Shown: positions 5,661-6,920 of the stretch, in pieces | How positions within the stretch are numbered: position 1 is the first letter of the stretch | Layout: each line of letters opens with the position of its first letter | Assembly: GCA_964535545.1 (NCBI GenBank) | Contig: CAZHUT010000041.1 | Span: 1-6,920 of the forward strand | DNA: 6,920 bases | Reading direction: 5' to 3' | DNA from: DALYCO01 sp964535545 | GTDB lineage: Bacteria > Patescibacteriota > Minisyncoccia > Phycocordibacterales > UBA9973 | Program-made: the position numbers and the translations under genes | The notes under the pieces: model-generated | Seen by the model: only the letters and a program-made list of their open reading frames with translations | Told to the model about the DNA's origin: nothing | The model's database searches: none

Positions 5661-5955
5661 TGACTTGACCTTGTTGAGATTGATTATTATTCATTTGCAA
5701 ATTAGGGTCTGTACCATCAGCAATCATTTGTATTTGCTGGATAATATCCATTTGAGCTTGATTCGGAGCAACGCCCCTACCAAATCCCATCATGCCCTGT
5801 GCCTGATCAAGTGCTTGTTTAAGTTTGTAGCGGTCTTCGCCACTAAATCTAGACGTAAGATCTTCTTGGTGCATGTCATCTGTTTTCGCTCTTTGCAATA
5901 TTGAAAAGATGACAATAGATAAATCTTCGATTACAGCTTGTTTATACCAATTCAT
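5569..5955 (-). CDS. MNWYK-tagged protein with Q/N-rich C-terminal half
   Basis: This 128-residue protein is of unknown function. It opens with MNWYKQA, the same tag as the next gene upstream. Residues 1-58 are helical (IEDLSIVIFSILQRAK at 9-24; FSGEDRYKLKQALDQAQGMM at 37-56). From about 60 the chain is low-complexity and rich in Gln, Asn, Gly, Ser and Ala, ending in SAPAASQSMQSNISM, which resembles an inter-domain linker more than a domain end. The ATG at 5955 follows the upstream stop by one base. Its own end lies inside the long CAP frame, which continues straight after it. It may therefore be the first part of a longer protein ending in the CAP domain. Confidence 0.7.
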   Translation of the reverse strand: MNWYKQAVIEDLSIVIFSILQRAKTDDMHQEDLTSRFSGEDRYKLKQALDQAQGMMGFGRGVAPNQAQMDIIQQIQMIADGTDPNLQMNNNQSQQGQVNEDYLGLSGGTDVGTSAPAASQSMQSNISM

Positions 5956-5956
5956 C

Positions 5957-6256
5957 TTACCAGAGATCCTCGCTATATAGATCTGGTGGCCAATTTAGTT
6001 TCTTGATTTGACCATTACTTAAAGCTAATTCAGCTCCCTCTTTACGATCAACAAATCTGCCGGTATTAGTTACAAAACCTTGTATTTGCCCCTCTTTCGG
6101 TACGCCATCGCCACGTTCTCGCATCTCCTTAAACATAACGAACACATGACCGTGCCTACCGGGTTTTGGTACAGAATAAACACGCCCATCCGATAATTTG
6201 ACAGCGGAACCAACAATAGTTTCTTGAGTTTGAGCGTATTTCTTATACCAATTCAT
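5957..6256 (-). CDS. MNWYK-tagged protein ending in SEDLW, function unknown
   Basis: The product has 99 residues from the ATG at 6256-6254. A longer in-frame start exists at 6310, but it would overlap the upstream gene by 68 bp, whereas MNWYKKYAQ matches the start of the next gene downstream, so the inner ATG is chosen. A beta-type segment with KLSDGRVYSVPKPGRHGHVFVMF (20-42) is followed by GFVTNTGRFVDRKEGAELALSNGQI (60-84) and LYSEDLW at the C terminus (93-99). From memory, a grF-vdR-eA--iA---GQI--LySEDLW tail recurs in small phage and metagenomic proteins of unknown function; I cannot verify this here. It overlaps the upstream peptidase-like gene by 14 bp and ends one base before the next ATG. 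Confidence 0.75.
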   Translation of the reverse strand: MNWYKKYAQTQETIVGSAVKLSDGRVYSVPKPGRHGHVFVMFKEMRERGDGVPKEGQIQGFVTNTGRFVDRKEGAELALSNGQIKKLNWPPDLYSEDLW

Positions 6257-6824
6257 ATTGTAGCAGGTTCTCGTCGTAATCACTAGGAACAATAATATCT
6301 CCTGTTCCAATCACAGTAAGCAATTCCTCCCAAGGAATCGTATAAAATCCATTTCTGTACTCTATTAATTTCCTTTTATAAAACTCCCAATGACTATCAA
6401 CTACATGAATACCCTTGTCGTTATATCCTCGTAAGCATACGGAATGATAGTCTTGTCCACCACGAATATAATCTGGTATATCGTCATAATCCGTCTTAGG
6501 AAATCCCCAAAGCATTGTCCAATTATACGATACCAAAATAGGCGTTTTAGCATCCAATGCATTCCTTATTTGCTCTCCAAAATGATGATCTATGACTACG
6601 GAATTCTTAAACCTCTTATCTGATAGAAAATCTTTTAATGCATGTAAATTGTCCCTAATATCTTCATCCAATCTAGTTCGCAGCATAGCATTCATTGCTG
6701 CTACTTTTTTGCGATGAGAAAATTTATTCCATGTGAAGTCAACAATATCTAGGTCACATGTGATTATTTTAACGCTTTTGAATCCCAGATGATTTAAAAG
6801 AGAACCGATGTGTCCAGAATACAA
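6243..6824 (-). CDS. Papain-like C39-type peptidase domain, N-terminal part missing or cut off by a stop
   Basis: The C-terminal part resembles C39-like cysteine peptidase domains: TPILVSYNWTMLWG (94-107), then YHSVCLRGYNDKGIHVVDSH (126-145), giving the usual His (His127) and, 16 residues on, Asp (Asp143), and a closing IPWEEL helix (163-168). The catalytic Cys normally lies near the N terminus in a CGP/CGPA motif. No such motif is present in this ORF, so it would have to be upstream. The only upstream start is a TTG at 6824, four bases after an in-frame TAA (6828-6830), and the open frame continues beyond the stop to the window edge. The gene is thus either nonsense-interrupted or a separate Cys-less protein. 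The end overlaps the next gene's ATG by 14 bp. Family assignment is by pattern only. Confidence 0.5.
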   Translation of the reverse strand: MYSGHIGSLLNHLGFKSVKIITCDLDIVDFTWNKFSHRKKVAAMNAMLRTRLDEDIRDNLHALKDFLSDKRFKNSVVIDHHFGEQIRNALDAKTPILVSYNWTMLWGFPKTDYDDIPDYIRGGQDYHSVCLRGYNDKGIHVVDSHWEFYKRKLIEYRNGFYTIPWEELLTVIGTGDIIVPSDYDENLLQYELV

Positions 6825-6827
6825 ACC

Positions 6828-6920
6828 TTAGCTAATATCAGATAGAACTTCTTTCTGAACTATATCTCTTACAAGTTCATAAGTGATAGTTCTGTTATGA
6901 AAATTAGCTGCTGATGTACT
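6828..6920 (-). CDS. 3' end of an open frame in phase with the peptidase-like gene (partial)
   Basis: Thirty codons are visible, ending ...VRDIVQKEVLSDIS before TAA at 6828-6830; the 5' part is outside the window. The frame is the same as that of the following peptidase-like ORF. The segment NRTITYELVRDIVQKEV reads like the helical stretch that follows the Cys helix in C39-like peptidases, so it may be the front half of the same gene broken by the TAA. It could equally be the tail of an unrelated gene. Confidence 0.4.
   Translation of the reverse strand, partial: STSAANFHNRTITYELVRDIVQKEVLSDIS

Noticed and set aside
6828..6830. Stop-codon recoding (TAA read as an amino acid)
   Set aside because: The endonuclease, adenine methyltransferase, tnpA, peptidase-like and SEDLW genes all end at TAA with the next gene at normal spacing, so genome-wide recoding is not supported.
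1..6920. CRISPR array, tRNA or rRNA genes
   Set aside because: No regularly spaced repeats, no tRNA cloverleaf with a T-loop consensus and no rRNA-like sequence were seen on either strand.

Overview
The window is bacterial accessory DNA with gene-dense coding, short or overlapping junctions and Shine-Dalgarno-like sites on several genes. Nothing in it identifies a species. It falls into two blocks that meet near position 5050. The left block looks like a mobile element carrying a DNA modification and restriction cassette. The right block is visibly richer in A+T and carries genes of phage-like or secreted-protein character.

Left block (about 1-4631, all minus strand, so transcription runs from high to low coordinates). 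A 98-residue protein of unknown function overlaps the start of an IS607-type serine recombinase (tnpA). After an 84-bp gap comes a tight three-gene cluster: a cytosine-C5 methyltransferase, an HNH-type endonuclease with two CxxC pairs, and a D12-class adenine-N6 methyltransferase. A structured, palindrome-rich gap of 137 bp follows. Then comes tnpB, the RNA-guided nuclease gene of IS607/IS200-IS605 elements, which runs off the window edge after the first RuvC motif. tnpA and tnpB are normally adjacent in IS607 elements; here a complete restriction-modification (R-M) system sits between them. An m5C enzyme plus an m6A enzyme plus an HNH nuclease is the layout of some Type IIS systems with asymmetric sites (HphI, MnlI and HpyAV are characterised relatives in layout). 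The most interesting reading is a serine-recombinase element that carries two unrelated nuclease functions, TnpB and R-M, either of which can favour its retention.

The gap in front of tnpB holds four alternating CGCCC/GGGCG segments that could form mutually exclusive hairpins, one of which buries the tnpB start codon. This is a candidate switch, or alternatively the DNA end of a separate tnpB element.

Middle (4632-5063). A divergent promoter region separates the left block from a plus-strand 112-residue gene of unknown function, whose -10 box lies so close to its ATG that the mRNA is probably leaderless. Overlapping palindromes and a direct repeat at its end probably act as a terminator between convergent genes.

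Right block (5064-6920, minus strand). In transcription order: the 3' end of an open frame, a papain-like C39-type peptidase domain in the same frame after a single TAA, a 99-residue protein ending in SEDLW, a 128-residue Q/N-rich protein, and a CAP (SCP/PR-1) domain in another frame. The 99- and 128-residue proteins begin with the same MNWYK tag. The CAP domain has no convincing start codon of its own and may be joined to the 128-residue protein by a +1 shift.
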